64,000 bases of DNA. Origin: Candidula unifasciata (lineage: Eukaryota > Mollusca > Gastropoda > Stylommatophora > Geomitridae). The notes beneath the pieces are model-generated. The model was given only the letters and a program-made list of their open reading frames with translations, did no database searches and was not told the DNA's origin. Position 1 is the first letter of the stretch; each line of letters starts with the position of its first letter. The DNA lies in contig CAJHNH020000233.1 in assembly GCA_905116865.2 (NCBI GenBank), positions 124,001-188,000 on the forward strand. The letters are read 5' to 3'. Positions 34,567 through 45,298 of this stretch are shown piece after piece. Position numbers and translations under genes: made by a program.

Positions 34567-34658
<92 letters not shown>
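34516..34658. repeat. TA microsatellite with TG block
   Basis: Two TA tracts around a short GTGTGTTTATGTGTGTG segment (34555-34575). IYIY-type ORFs are artefacts. Confidence 0.97.
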
Positions 34659-34661
<3 letters not shown>

Positions 34662-34679
34662 CTGAACGTGACCGAGAAC

Positions 34680-35985
34680 AAAAAATATGAACTTTTGGAA
34701 TTGAAATGCTACAGACAAAAATTCTTAGAATACCATGGATCAGGAAGAAGAAGAATACAGATATCCCACATGGCTCAGGAAGAATAAGAATACAGATATC
34801 CTACATGGCTCAGGAAGAAGAAGAATACAGATATCCTACATGGCTCAGGAAGAATAAGAATACAGATATCCTACATGGCTCAGGTAGAAGAAGAATACAG
34901 ATATCCTACATGACTCAGGAAGAAGAAGAATACAGATATCCTACATGGCTCAGGAAGAAGAATACAGATATCCTACATGGCTCAGGAAGAAGAAGAATAC
35001 AGATATCCTACATGGCTCAGGAAGAATAAGAATACAGATATCCTACATGGCTCAGGAAGAATAAGAATACAGATATCCTACATGGCTCAGGTAGAAGAAG
35101 AATACAGATATCCTACATGGCTCAGGAAGAATAAGAATACAGATATCCTACATGGCTCAGGAAGAAGAATACAGATATCCTACATGGCTCAGGAAGAATA
35201 AGAATACAGATATCCTACATGGCTCAGGAAGAATAAGAATACAGATATCCTACATGGCTCAGGAAGAATAAGAATACAGATATCCTACATGGCTCAGGAA
35301 GAATAAGAATACATATATCCTTCATGACTCAGGAAGAAGAAGAATACAGATATCCTACATGGCTCAGGTAGAAGAAGAATACAGATATCCTACATGGCTC
35401 AGGAAGAATAAGAATACAGATATCCTACATGGCTCAGGAAGAAGAATACAGATATCCTACATGGCTCAGGAAGAATAAGAATACAGATATCCTACATGGC
35501 TCAGGAAGAATAAGAATACAGATATCCTACATGGCTCAGGAAGAATAAGAATACAGATATCCTACATGGCTCAGGAAGAATAAGAATACAGATATCCTAC
35601 ATGGCTCAGGAAGAATAAGAATACAGATATCCTACATGACTCAGGAAGAAGAAGAATACAAATATCCTACATGATCTGAGCACCAAGGATAACGCTCATA
35701 AACAGCATCCGGTCTTTAAAGCAGAGATATTTTAGTCACGTTAAACGTTAGAGTGGTCTGGAGACAGCGATGATGGCGGGTACTGTTTGGGGAAACGTGG
35801 CAGAGGCGTGTCTCCGCGATAGTGGATATAATACACTGAAGGTACATTGGTTATGAAGAACACAGGACTGAAAAACTGTCTAGAGAGAAAGAGAAAGAGG
35901 GGGGGGGGGGGGGTACTTTCCGGCGTTTTGTGGGCAAAGCGACGTTATATACAGTACCTGCTGATCGAAAATGATATGGCTAACA
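34680..35985 (+). mobile_element. LINE RT C-terminal remnant holding a tandem array
   Basis: The left flank (34700-34745) encodes the KCYR...ILRIPWIRK segment seen in other LINE copies here. The right flank (35690-35985) resumes with the later part: a KAEIFxSR-like piece, then GKRGRG (35792-35810) and a GKATLYT end. Between them the short stretch after ILRIPW has been multiplied about 27 times. So the array grew inside a LINE copy. Confidence 0.75.
34740..35670. repeat. 33/36-bp tandem array inside a LINE
   Basis: Unit CAGGAAGAATAAGAATACAG plus ATATCCTACATGGCT, with AAGAAGAAG, AATAAG and 6-bp-shorter variants. Higher-order blocks repeat (for example 34850-35170 and 35360-35640). Every unit stays open in frame. 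Confidence 0.95.
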
Positions 35986-36163
35986 GAATGAACGCGGTTT
36001 TCGGGATATAAACCTGTTTGACTCTCATACTTCAGATGTTACTTCTACATATTACACTCCTAAAAGGGGGATATTAATTTAAAAGACGGGCTAACCGAAA
36101 GCTCCTTGTTCCCCTAAAACGTTGAAAACCGCTTCAATTAGAACAAACAAAAAGGATCTAGAC

Positions 36164-36284
36164 CAGTGCCGCTCCCCGCCCCCACACAAAAAAAAAACTC
36201 GTGTATCTTCGAATATTTCGTGGCACCCCTCGGAAGTGGTCGCGGCTTACGGGTCCACCACGGCGCGCAGTTTGGGAATCACTG
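36164..36284. mobile_element. hAT-type MITE, 121 bp
   Basis: Starts CAGTGCCGCTCCCC and ends TTTGGGAATCACTG. Flanked by ATCTAGAC (36156-36163) and GTCTAGAC (36285-36292), an 8-bp target duplication with one mismatch. The right end reads CAGTGATTCCCAAACTG in reverse, a typical hAT terminus; the left end is diverged. Confidence 0.85.
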
Positions 36285-36299
36285 GTCTAGACAGATCTA

Positions 36300-37780
36300 C
36301 TATAAACACTTTACACTAACTATAGATACCTACCAGGCCGGAATGTTAGATTAGGACAGGAACGCACCCCAAAATACTTTCGGCTAGTTCTCACACGCTA
36401 AACAATCCTGTAGCAACGTCTCGTTTCACAAGGGGCAATAAACTTGTGGGAGCCGTTGTATTCCAGAGGTTAGAGCACTGAAGCTGTTAGCTCTGTGGCC
36501 ATGTGTTCCAATCCAAACAAAGAGGGGATTCTGTTAACATTAAACGGGGGTTCCAACGTCGATCCTGCATTATCTGGGTCTTTTCCGATAGCACAATTTT
36601 TAGAGCGGTTTAAGAAGGCGGAGGTGGTGGTGGGTTTAAAATATTAGGACCTCGTGGTCAGTGCAGTCGCCACAAACTGTGCAGACAGGTAACAATATGG
36701 GAAATAAAAGCAGCCTGCCTAATAAGGATTGACCACATCCATAATCAGGTGCTAATTTTTGAGGTTGGCGCCCAACAAACTTCAAAGAGTTAAGATTTGT
36801 TCATGTTCTATATAGCCTAAGTTTATTCCATGCACCCATCTATCTATCTCTTCCGTCATGCGTCTGTTTATCTATGTTTCTATTTTCCTCACCCTATGCC
36901 TCCACCCATACACCTACCCCTTTATCCCTCGTTCTAACTATATTTCTATCCTTAATGTAAGACGGGCTTGGGTGCCCAATTTGTGATACTGTGTTAATTT
37001 TTAAAAAGTTCGCTTCCTTCTTCCCCTCATCCATTTATATACTCCTTCGGGGATCCTATCTATCTATTCCTGCAAACATGCATATAATTATCTATCCGTT
37101 CCTGCATCCATCTATCGCTCCCTCCATATATCCACATCTCCATTCGTTCTCGTTCTCCACACATCCCCGCTCCCACTCTCTCCACCCTACCCCCCACTGA
37201 TTATATTTAGAAACGCCTAAAGTAATAACAGCTTCCTGTGACATATTTTGAATCAGCCCTCTGTTCATTTTTACCTTTATGGCTTTTTCTTGTTCACTGT
37301 CTCCCCAAAAAACTGTCCAGAGAACATCATAAGACATCTGGTGGCCAACTCCATCACTCTTGACGTTGAAACATCCGGCCACACATGTAGTCTGCTACTG
37401 CCTCACGATCACCGCCAAGTGCATTGTCGACTGGCGCCAGAGAGCATGCATCTCAATTTCTGGCGGTCTCCAACAGCATGTGTCAGTTCGGGTGCTGTGA
37501 CACACTTTCCTTCCAGCACGCAGGCTAAGAAGACTTCATCTGCATCTCTTTTCGCTGCCTGGTGTCACTGTCTACTGTTATATGTGTATGTGGTTCCATC
37601 CTTTAAGACAGTCTCTCCCATTTGAAATGGCCGCAGATGACATGCTAGGGGGGACTGCCATCCTGCATCCTCCAAGTATGACCTAGTTATCCGACCTTTC
37701 GAACTATACATTTACAAAAATATCACATCAGATGCTGGACATAGGTATGCACTGAAGAGACTATGTTCTCTAAACTCGCT
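36300..37780. other. Mixed sequence, no defended gene
   Basis: A tRNA-like stretch at 36450-36520 (GAGGTTAGAGCACTGAAGC, then ATGTGTTCCAATCC) looks like an old SINE head. TATC-rich minisatellite relics lie at 36840-36900 and 37055-37130. Minus-strand ORF 37092-37382 (KSDGVGHQMSYDVLWTVF...) reads protein-like but belongs to no family I know, and may be mobile-element debris. Confidence 0.4.
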
Positions 37781-37789
37781 TTTCTCAAA

Positions 37790-38330
37790 TGTGACCAAAC
37801 GTCACATCTCCCACAGCGTGACTAACCGAAACCTCTCCCATATAGTAACGAAAAGGCACTTCTCCCGAAACGTGAACAAACGGCACTTATTCCATAAAGT
37901 AACAAAGGGCACTTCTCCTGTGACATGACAAACGTCACTTCTCCCATAAGGTAACCAAACGACACTTCTCCCATAAGGTAACCAAACGACACTTCTCCCA
38001 TAAGGTAACCAAACGACACTTCTCCCATAAGGTAACCAAACGACACTTCTATAACGGTACCAAAAGGCACTTCTCCCATAAGGTGACCGAACGGCAGCTC
38101 TCCCATACCGTGACCAAATGGTACTCCTCACACAAAGTGATGTGACTGTTTATAAATAAAAACGATAAGTCGCCTATTACGTCACAAAACGACACTTCTC
38201 CCGTAAAGTGACAAAACGACACCTCTCCCGTAAAGTGACAAAACGACACTTCTCCCGTAAAGTGACAAAGCGACACTTCTCACATAAGGTGATAAAACGA
38301 CACTTCTCCTATAACATGACTAGATGACAC
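37790..38330. repeat. 27-bp minisatellite, ~20 copies
   Basis: Unit AAGGTAACCAAACGACACTT plus CTCCCAT. The most uniform units are at 37940-38050; a ~45-bp non-repeat interruption lies near 38130-38180. Confidence 0.93.
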
Positions 38331-38674
38331 CGAACGGCACTTCTCTTCTAATGTTACTAAGCTACACTGTAGTAGATATAAATAACACAATCCTCAACCC
38401 ACTATGGTTCTGTTCACAGTGGGTGTATGATTTTTTTTTAACCATTATATTTACAAGCAGACAGAGGTGTGAACGCCCAACGGTGGAAGAGGTCGGGTTC
38501 TCGCTGAGTACAATTCTTAAAGACCACAGACAGTGAACTACAGTCAACCTACACTGTGGAGGCGGCACGCTTTTCTTTCCAGAAAATGTTCCGGGTCCCG
38601 AATTATTAGCGCTGGTAAAAGCGTCACCGATATAAACTTCCCAGACAGCAGAAGCCTGATCATGAACGGAAAGC

Positions 38675-38865
38675 TTCTTCTGAGCGTTCACCGTCTGTAA
38701 ACTGCAAAGGAAAGTTTTGGTTGTTCGTCCACTTTTATATTTAAGTCTTGTTCCAGAACTTGAGTTAGGTGTGGATGTCTGTTTTACAGATCTATTTTAT
38801 TTGTTTGCAGGCCTTTGCTTCCTCGCCTCTCCGGCTGATGCCCTCCAACTTCGAAGGGACGGAAA
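38675..38865 (+). mobile_element. Repeat-D copy
   Basis: CTTCTTCTGAGCGTTCACCG, GGTTGTTCGTCCACTTTTAT, TTTTACAGATCTATTTTATT, then CCAACTTCGAAGGGACG. Full order preserved. Confidence 0.7.
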
Positions 38866-38923
38866 TGATCGAACAGATGATCAGTCAATCAATAAATCGA
38901 TCAATCCATTATTTTATCGCTGT

Positions 38924-38928
<5 letters not shown>

Positions 38929-38972
<44 letters not shown>
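38929..38972. repeat. TC microsatellite
   Basis: About 22 TC units. Confidence 0.97.
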
Positions 38973-38973
<1 letters not shown>

Positions 38974-39074
38974 TTCCTACACTCGTTTTAAAAGTCTTGC
39001 GAGATAAAACTACCCGAGATAGAAATCTGGTGAGAAACAGATGTGAACACTTAGACAATCATTCATTTAAATAA

Positions 39075-39480
39075 TAAATGGGGCTGCGTGTTCTCGGGGC
39101 ATGCTGTTCGCCTTGACTGCTAGAAGTTCCGGGTTCAATCCCCGGTAAGGGCTGGGGGTTTTTTTCACGTGGACATGGACTTCTAGTAATTCTCCCTGGT
39201 CTCTAGGTAGTGAGATCGGACGCCAGTGTGCATTTCTGCGGACGTAAAAAAATCCCTTGGTAGTTGGAAATCGAAAAGAGTAGCTTAACGGCGCTGTCCG
39301 GGCAAAATTTGAAGTTAAAAATCTACCCACAGTATTTCAGGATCATTACCGATGCTACAGAGCATGTGCATTGTGCTGAGCTTCTTAGGAATCAGATTTG
39401 AGTTAGAAGAAGAATGCAGCACTTATGGGTTACTACCCCGTGTGCCATGATGATCCGTTGTTCAAAACCACAAACCAAAA
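39075..39480 (+). mobile_element. SINE-C copy, full length (~400 bp)
   Basis: tRNA-like head with GGGCATGCTGTTCGCCTTGA and GGTTCAATCCCCGG (a good box B). The body has TCACGTGGACATGGACTTCT, TCTCTAGGTAGTGAGATCGG, GGAAATCGAAAAGAGTAGC and GGCAAAATTTGAAGTTAAAA; the 3' end has GGGTTACTACCCCGTGTGCC. It runs straight into the TCTA array, which is probably its expanded tail. Confidence 0.9.
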
Positions 39481-39483
39481 TCA

Positions 39484-39662
<179 letters not shown>

Positions 39663-39826
39663 TCTATCCATTAATCCATATTTATGTTGGTGTCACTACT
39701 ATAATTAGTACTACTTTGTGTCGTTGTCCTCTAGACTCCCTTCCCCCACCCCTCCAATACAAACAATGTTTTAACAGGGTTTAAAAATCCAATCAGGATG
39801 AAATCCGCGATCTTTGCCTTGTTCTC

Positions 39827-40388
39827 CAGTGTTCTCCAACCGGTCCGCGGCGGCCCACTTCTTGGCTACGGAAAGGAAGGTCTAAGCCCCCCCCCCCCCC
39901 CCCCATCTGTCGGGAACGAAACTACACAATAAGAAAGTACAGCGGATACCTACCTCCTTGGAAACCAACACCGGCATGTTACAAGAATTCTATAATTAAA
40001 AAAAACATCGCAATCAGATATACGTTCTCTGACAACAAGAAATAATGGTACCATAAGAAACAAAATCAGAACATGTACAGCACAATAGAAATCGCAATTA
40101 TAAGCAAGTGTTTAGATGAGCTCAAAGGCTTGATCAAATTATTTTTTTCGGTGTTTTTTTTTTTTTTTCCTTTAACAGACCAGACCAGCTAGACCCCTAA
40201 AAATTTATGTCTTATGGGGAAGGTATGGAGGTTTTCTCTTCCCGGATTGCAGTTTGAAGGATTGACACCTCAGGGGTGAGAATCAAACAGGTGTGAATTT
40301 ATAAACTCCGTTCAACTGCATAAAAGTTATTTTATCATTCCCTATGGTTTTGGTGGCCTGGGAGTAAAAAAAATGTTGAAGAACGCTG
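39827..40388. mobile_element. Possible hAT-like element
   Basis: CAGTGTTCTCCAACCGG at the left and GTTGAAGAACGCTG at the right form an imperfect hAT-like inverted repeat. No target duplication is visible, so it may be old or two separate relics. Contains poly-C (39888-39904) and poly-T (40157-40169) runs. Confidence 0.5.
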
Positions 40389-40399
40389 CTCTAAAGGAT

Positions 40400-41500
40400 A
40401 TGCAACTAGCTTAATTTTTGTATATCCACATCTCCAGAGACTAAATACAATATTCTGAAAGTATGATCACTGTCCAATGATGATGATTCAGAAAACATAA
40501 TATTTCAGCTACGCATGAACAACAGATTAAGAGTCTTTGCATGAAAACATATTAGATCTTTGTTTTCAAATACAATATCCAGGAAGGCTAACCCAGTCAA
40601 CAAATGCCCGCAGAAGTTGGATGTGTTGGCCGAAAGGTGCAAATATCGCAGCCATGCTGTAAACTGTCACAACGCAATTTCATCTTCGGATGAACGCAGA
40701 AGAAGAAGAAGAAGAAGAAGAAAATGCAATATATGAGAGATCCGCATGAAAACAAATGACTGTTCAGATACCGTTATACATCATAAACGCAAAATAAGAA
40801 TTGTGTATATCTACACAGCATTTCTATTGTTCTCAAATAGCTCCAGAAAGGTCAGTACTGTCTCGGTAATACGGAGTAAGCTCAAGCTATACCTTTGACT
40901 TCTGTGAGGTCCTTTTAAGTCAGCCCGTCTGACTTTTCAACCAATTAGCTGCCACATTTTCAAAAGCCAAACCACCTGAGGTTTTCGCCTGCTGTGCGAA
41001 TGAATATGCCATGTCCGAAACGTAAGCTCCGTTGGCTTTGCAGGAACTTTAACCTTTTCCACTTATACCACCGCTTGAATATCCAATTTTTCAACACTGG
41101 GGAGTAAATATTTTTCTGTCACAATTCTTAGGTGGGGGCAACGTTGGTTGGTAGGGCCTTAAACATATTTTGAGGTAGGAAAAAAAAATAACCATTGGAC
41201 GTGATGTGTACAAAGACAGACCATCAGCAATGATTGTATGGTTTGTTTAGCCCAACTGTTGTCTCCAGAACGTTAGCGGTTGCCCCCCTCCCTCATCGCT
41301 GGTGTGTGACCGGGCCAAGTTGGGGCGGATTATGTCCACTCTTGATGACACTGACACTTGAAGGTTTGAAAACGCAAACAGTTATGACAGGCAGGCGGCG
41401 TTAAGGGGGTTCGCAATAAGAAGACGGTGGGTACTTCTGACCATTGTCCATCAATTCTCATCTCATCCAGTGGGGGGGTCGCGGTTATGTGCGTATGTCT
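40400..41500. other. No gene recognised
   Basis: Has an AAG tail at 40697-40721 preceded by CGGATGAACGCAG, like the ends of repeat-D copies. The remainder is unrecognised. Confidence 0.4.
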
Positions 41501-41504
41501 ATGT

Positions 41505-41725
41505 ACAGGCACGAAGGTACTGGGTTAAGATTCGCATTGAGTGAGATCTGTTTAGTGTGACACTGGCACCCATGTCGACCCAGCCTTGAGTGGGCACCAG
41601 GTGCAGTCCTCATAAGTGAAGGCGGTCGGTTTGACGCTGACCACATCACCAGCAAGTGCCGATTGGACTATAAAATACAGGTCGATCCCTAAGTACCCAA
41701 TATACCCGAAGGCGTGGAAAATGGT
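41505..41725 (+). mobile_element. SINE-B copy
   Basis: GGTACTGGGTTAAGATTCG box-B region, GTCGACCCAGCCTTGAGTGG, GACGCTGACCACATCACC, CCGATTGGACTATAAAATAC and GAAGGCGTGGAAAATGG. Head diverged. Confidence 0.8.
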
Positions 41726-41914
41726 CGAGAAAAGATATGTGTGTATGTGTGTCTGCAGGTACGGAGGTACTGGGTTTAAACTCCCATGTTTCTAATGTTT
41801 CCTCTGAAACTGTAACGTACGAAAGCTGCCAGTTACTAGTACTGTACTACGATGCTAGCTACGCACGCACACTATCTACAGCAAAGGCACGAGGAAAAAA
41901 TCACGTGTTACCAT

Positions 41915-42395
41915 CCCCAGTAGCTCGCATAAGGATCAGAAAGTCCTTGGTTCAGATCCTCACGGGATCGGCTTTTGTTTTCACCTTGGCTTCAGGTCGA
42001 CCTTGTCTAAAATGGGAACCAGGTAAAGTCATCGGACGTAAAGGCGACAATAAAGGTACCACCCATCGAGTGTTGACTGGCAGATAAAAACATTCGGCTA
42101 TCCTCCGAATAACGGGCACAACAGATGGCGCCGAAAAAACATCCTAACAGAGCCTCAGTCACGTGTCAATTGCGCACTTCGGGCGACCTAATTTGCGGTA
42201 TTCCGGCGGCTACCGCCACCGCCAAGAGTCTCCCATGCCGCGTGGATTGGGGCTAAACTAGATGGCTAGGACTCACGAGCAGCAGCTTCCGCATCTCCTT
42301 TTTGGCCGCCATCTTTTGTCCCCGTTATTCGGAGGATAGCCAAACATTCTAATATACCCAACTGGCCACTTGCGTAAAAAGAAAGGTCCTTCTCT
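41915..42395 (+). mobile_element. SINE-B copy split by a MITE
   Basis: The left part contains AGCTCGCATAAGGATCAG, CTTGGTTCAGATCCTCAC and GGTCGACCTTGTCTAAAATG, reaching GGCAGATAAAAACATT. After the MITE at 42095-42341 the tail resumes (TCTAATATACCC ... GAAAGGTCCTTC). Confidence 0.78.
42095..42341. mobile_element. MITE with long inverted repeats, 247 bp
   Basis: The left end GGCTATCCTCCGAATAACGG continues ...ACAACAGATGGCGCC. The right end is its reverse complement (GGCGGCCATCTTTTGTCCCC, then TTCGGAGGATAGCC). Inverted repeats are about 35-45 bp. AAACATT at 42088-42094 and again at 42342-42348 is a 7-bp target duplication (8 bp with one mismatch). No transposase. The superfamily is unassigned; hAT would fit the duplication length. 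Confidence 0.85.
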
Positions 42396-42417
42396 AACTT
42401 CACAGCACTCTAGCAAA

Positions 42418-42735
42418 GGGAGCCGCCGTGGCGTAACGTCGTGGGTTCGGATCCTATCGGAGCCGTATTTCTTCAAAATTTAAAAAAAAATTAGTTCCCA
42501 CGTCGGCAGTCTTAAATGTGTACCCGGTAATGTCATGGGAAGTAAAGGCGACCGGTGTGATGTTGAGCACATCGCCTACCCATCATGGGAAGTAAAGGCG
42601 ACCTGTGTGATGTTGAGCACATCACCTACCCATCAAGGGAAGTAAAGGCGACCGTTGTGATGTTGAGCACATCATTTACCCAGTACCGATTCGTCTGTAA
42701 AATATAGGTCTAACTATATATGTTCAACAAAGCCT
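42418..42735 (+). mobile_element. SINE-B copy with internal triplication
   Basis: Head GAGCCGCCGTGGCGTAACG and GGTCGTGGGTTCGGATCC-like box B. The core block CATGGGAAGTAAAGGCGACC through ...CCTACC is present three times in tandem as 50-bp units (42534, 42584, 42634). Then CCGATTCGTCTGTAAAATAT and the tail. Confidence 0.88.
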
Positions 42736-43002
42736 GGGAAATGGCTCAAGACGTTTACTTAAGACTAGAGAGAGAAAGAGACAGAGAGAGAGACTGAATT
42801 AAAATGGGGCGGGGAGGCGTTGAATCTGAACATTAATGAAAACAATTCGTAGTTCCTATTTCACACTTATTTTTCAAAAAATGTGTCACTGCAAAGTTAT
42901 CATTTGTTTTTGTGATAACAAACAGTACATAATGCTGCCAGATTCTCTCTCTCTCCCTCCCTCTCACTATCTATCTCTCTCCTCCACTATTTCACTGGTA
43001 AG

Positions 43003-43175
43003 TAAAAGTAAAGGGCCCTTTTCCATGTCTTCAGGCGTATTTGGATATAGTGCTAGACCTGTATTTGTAAAGACCAATCGGCACTGGGTAGGTGATGTGC
43101 TCAGCGTCACGCCGGCTACCTTCATTTCCCAGGACTGCACCTGGCACCCACTCAAGGCGGGTCGACCTGGGGAAG
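43003..43175 (-). mobile_element. SINE-B 3' part
   Basis: Minus-strand tail and core (GACCAATCGGCACTGGGTAG, GCGTCACGCCGGCTACC, CTCAAGGCGGGTCGACC on the plus strand). It stops at a poly-G run near 43170-43182, where the head should begin. Confidence 0.8.
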
Positions 43176-43189
43176 GGGGGGGGGGCCTG

Positions 43190-43850
43190 ATCATATATTG
43201 TTAGACCTATAGTGGTCCAGCGGGTGGTGGTTTTCTTTAAGGGAGGTAGGCAAATACATTTTGGGAAACGCATTCCGCAGAACAAATCTTAAAAGCAAGC
43301 ATATTTAAAACTTCACACTGTCATCAGGCAGCCCCTCCTCCTACCACAAACAATGTGGCCCACATTCTCTCTGCCATACAGGGGGAGACAACACCACTAA
43401 CTCTCGTGCCAGGAACCGGAGGGAGCTCTAATGATTCGGTCAAACACTGGACATGTGCGAAGCCGAGGGAGGGCCGTCATTTGAGAGCCAAAAATGTAGA
43501 AAGCCGAAATACAAACAAGAAGGTGACACAAATCCACTAAGTTCCCACGTTACATTCTGGTGCAGTGGGATAATACTTATAACTAACTATGGTAACTTGA
43601 TGTCATGGGAAAACCTAACAAGAAGTGTGTCAGTAGGTCGGCTTCTAAATGTGTAAGCGTGTTCTAAGCTAAATACACGTTAGGATAATGCATATGCATG
43701 TATTCAAATAGCACTGTGCATTTATGAATATTATAATGTATCTGTATGTATTTATTTAATATTTTATGCACAGTACGTGTGTCACAGCCGAAATTAGGTT
43801 CCAAAGATCACCTCTAATATACACTTTTATATTTTCAGTATATGTATACT
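43190..43850. other. No gene recognised
   Basis: Unique-looking, AT-rich to the right. Confidence 0.4.
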
Positions 43851-43854
43851 TCTT

Positions 43855-43945
43855 TTCGAACGTGTAGTTACCTAATGTATAGTTACTTTGCGAACCTGTA
43901 AATTATTAAGAATAGTTACTTTTCGAACCTGAAGAAACAAACGTA
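43855..43945. repeat. Degenerate relative of the 20.6-22.7 kb minisatellite
   Basis: Three units containing TAGTTACTTTGCGAACCTG-type motifs about 33 bp apart, matching GTTACTTTCTGAACCTGTAG in the large array. A further ATTACTTTTTAAATGTGTAA lies at 44472. Confidence 0.6.
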
Positions 43946-43964
43946 TGCTTACTTTTTTTTAAAA

Positions 43965-44480
43965 GAATAAAGAGATTAAAATGTTACAGAAAAATTCTCC
44001 GAATACCATTGATCAAGAAAAGGAAAAATATCCCCATTCTACACGAGTTACTACAAGACATAAATTTGTCTAGAAAAACCACACAACAGTCAGGGGCTGT
44101 TGGGGTTGGATCTGCAACGTCGTGTAAAGGATACGCAACTAAACTGCAATGACTTTGTTCATACTGAACAGAACAAGAGTTAAAGACGAGTTAAACATCA
44201 AGGAGAACTGGTTCATAAACAGTTTCCTGCCCCTGAAGTTGAAGTATTTTGGCCACATCGAGCCTCATGGTGGCTTTAAAAAGACGGTGATAGAAGGTGC
44301 AGTTTGTGGAAAGCACGGCAGGGGTCGACCAACGCGAAGATGGATACAAGACACTGGAAGCGCATGCGGATGGACAGCTGGCTAGGGAAAGGGATACTTT
44401 CAGGCATGCCGTGGGGAGAGCGACGTTCTGTAAACGACTTGCTGACTGGTGATGAGAGAAAAGAGGTGTATAATTACTTT
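43965..44480 (+). mobile_element. LINE C-terminal fragment split by SINE-A
   Basis: The KCYRKILRIPLIKKRKN...ILHELLQD part lies at 43970-44060. After a SINE-A tail, the coding remnant resumes as DELNIKENWFINSFLPLK, then KYFGHIEPHGG and GKHGRGRPTRRWIQD (44185-44365). The 3' end is near 44455 (CTGACTGGTGATGAG), as in the 56.2-56.6 kb copy. Confidence 0.8.
44061..44145 (+). mobile_element. SINE-A 3' fragment inside a LINE
   Basis: AAATTTGTCTAGAAAAACCA, GGGTTGGATCTGCAACGTCG and GGATACGCAACTAAAC match the family tail. It interrupts the LINE reading between its ELLQD and LNIKENW segments. Confidence 0.78.
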
Positions 44481-44759
44481 TTAAATGTGTAAGTAATATG
44501 GTCTACAGTGACTTTATGAACAGGGTGTACGGAATCCCTGTGGCAGTCCAATATTATAAAGGCGTTGAGGTTTTAAATGAAGACAGACTAATCCTAGCTC
44601 TAACACCATGTAATACTGGGGATTCCGGAATTACCCATGTTTGAGGTGAGCTAAAATGAAAGTACATAATAAATACATGCACCATCGATTTAGAGGAGGG
44701 TCAACAGAACCGAACACCCAATCTTCACAGCGGAAGTCAAACAACTCAACCACACTGAC

Positions 44760-45130
44760 AAACATTACACACTAAACGGCTAGAAATACTTAAAGTCTGA
44801 AGGCACACGACTCAACCACACTGACGAACAGTTTACACCAAACGGCTGCAGGTACTTACAGTCTGGAGCCACGAATTAACCACACTGACAAAAAGTACAC
44901 ACCAAACGGCTGCAGGTACTTTCAGTCTGGAGCCATGATTCAACCACACTGACAAACAGTACACACCAAACGGCTGCGGGTACTTACAGTCTGGAGGCAC
45001 ATGACTCAACCACACTGACAAACAGTACACACCAAACGGCTGCAGGTACTTACAGTCTGGAGGCACATGACTCAACCACACTGACAAACAGTACACACAC
45101 ACCAAACGGCTGCAGGTACTTACAGTCTGG
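44760..45130 (-). repeat. Minisatellite of duplicated POLR2H splice donors
   Basis: Six tandem units of 64-70 bp. On the minus strand each begins CCTCCAGACT|GTAAGTACCT, which is the last 10 bases of exon 3 plus its donor, followed by about 55 bases of intron ending near GTGTGGTTGAG. Exon-intron junctions fall at 45124/45123 (the real donor) and near 45054, 44988, 44924, 44860 and 44794. GTAAGT is intact in units 1, 2, 3 and 5; unit 4 reads GAAAGT and unit 6 TTAAGT. Confidence 0.92.
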
Positions 45131-45298
45131 AGGAATCCATGGATCCGTCATCGCCCTCGATGCGATAGACCTTGCCGTACATGACGTACTCGAACTGATC
45201 CGCCCGGCTGGGCCCGGTGCTGGTCGGGTTGAACTCGCCGTCGTCCGGGCAGCCGTCCTCGCGGAGTGTGGTGGCGATGACAAGTCGAAATTTATCAC
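45124..45298 (-). CDS. POLR2H: POLR2H exon 3
   Basis: Acceptor TGTCCCGCAG precedes 45298; 175 bp encode [15 protein letters not shown], then the [14 protein letters not shown] core and end DSSRL. Donor CT|GTAAGT at 45123. The exon is strikingly GC-rich compared with its surroundings. Reading past the donor gives an immediate in-frame TAA. Confidence 0.96.

Noticed and set aside
37248..37625. 125-codon plus ORF as a host gene
   Set aside because: No recognisable domain, and competing text on the minus strand reads equally well.
39827..40388. Complete hAT element with target duplication
   Set aside because: The inverted ends are imperfect and the flanking octamers do not match, so it is listed only as possible.
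45050..45298. Minus ORF in another frame over exon 3 ([17 protein letters not shown] type)
   Set aside because: Shadow of the GC-rich POLR2H exon 3; the RPB8 frame is the one that joins exons 1 and 2.
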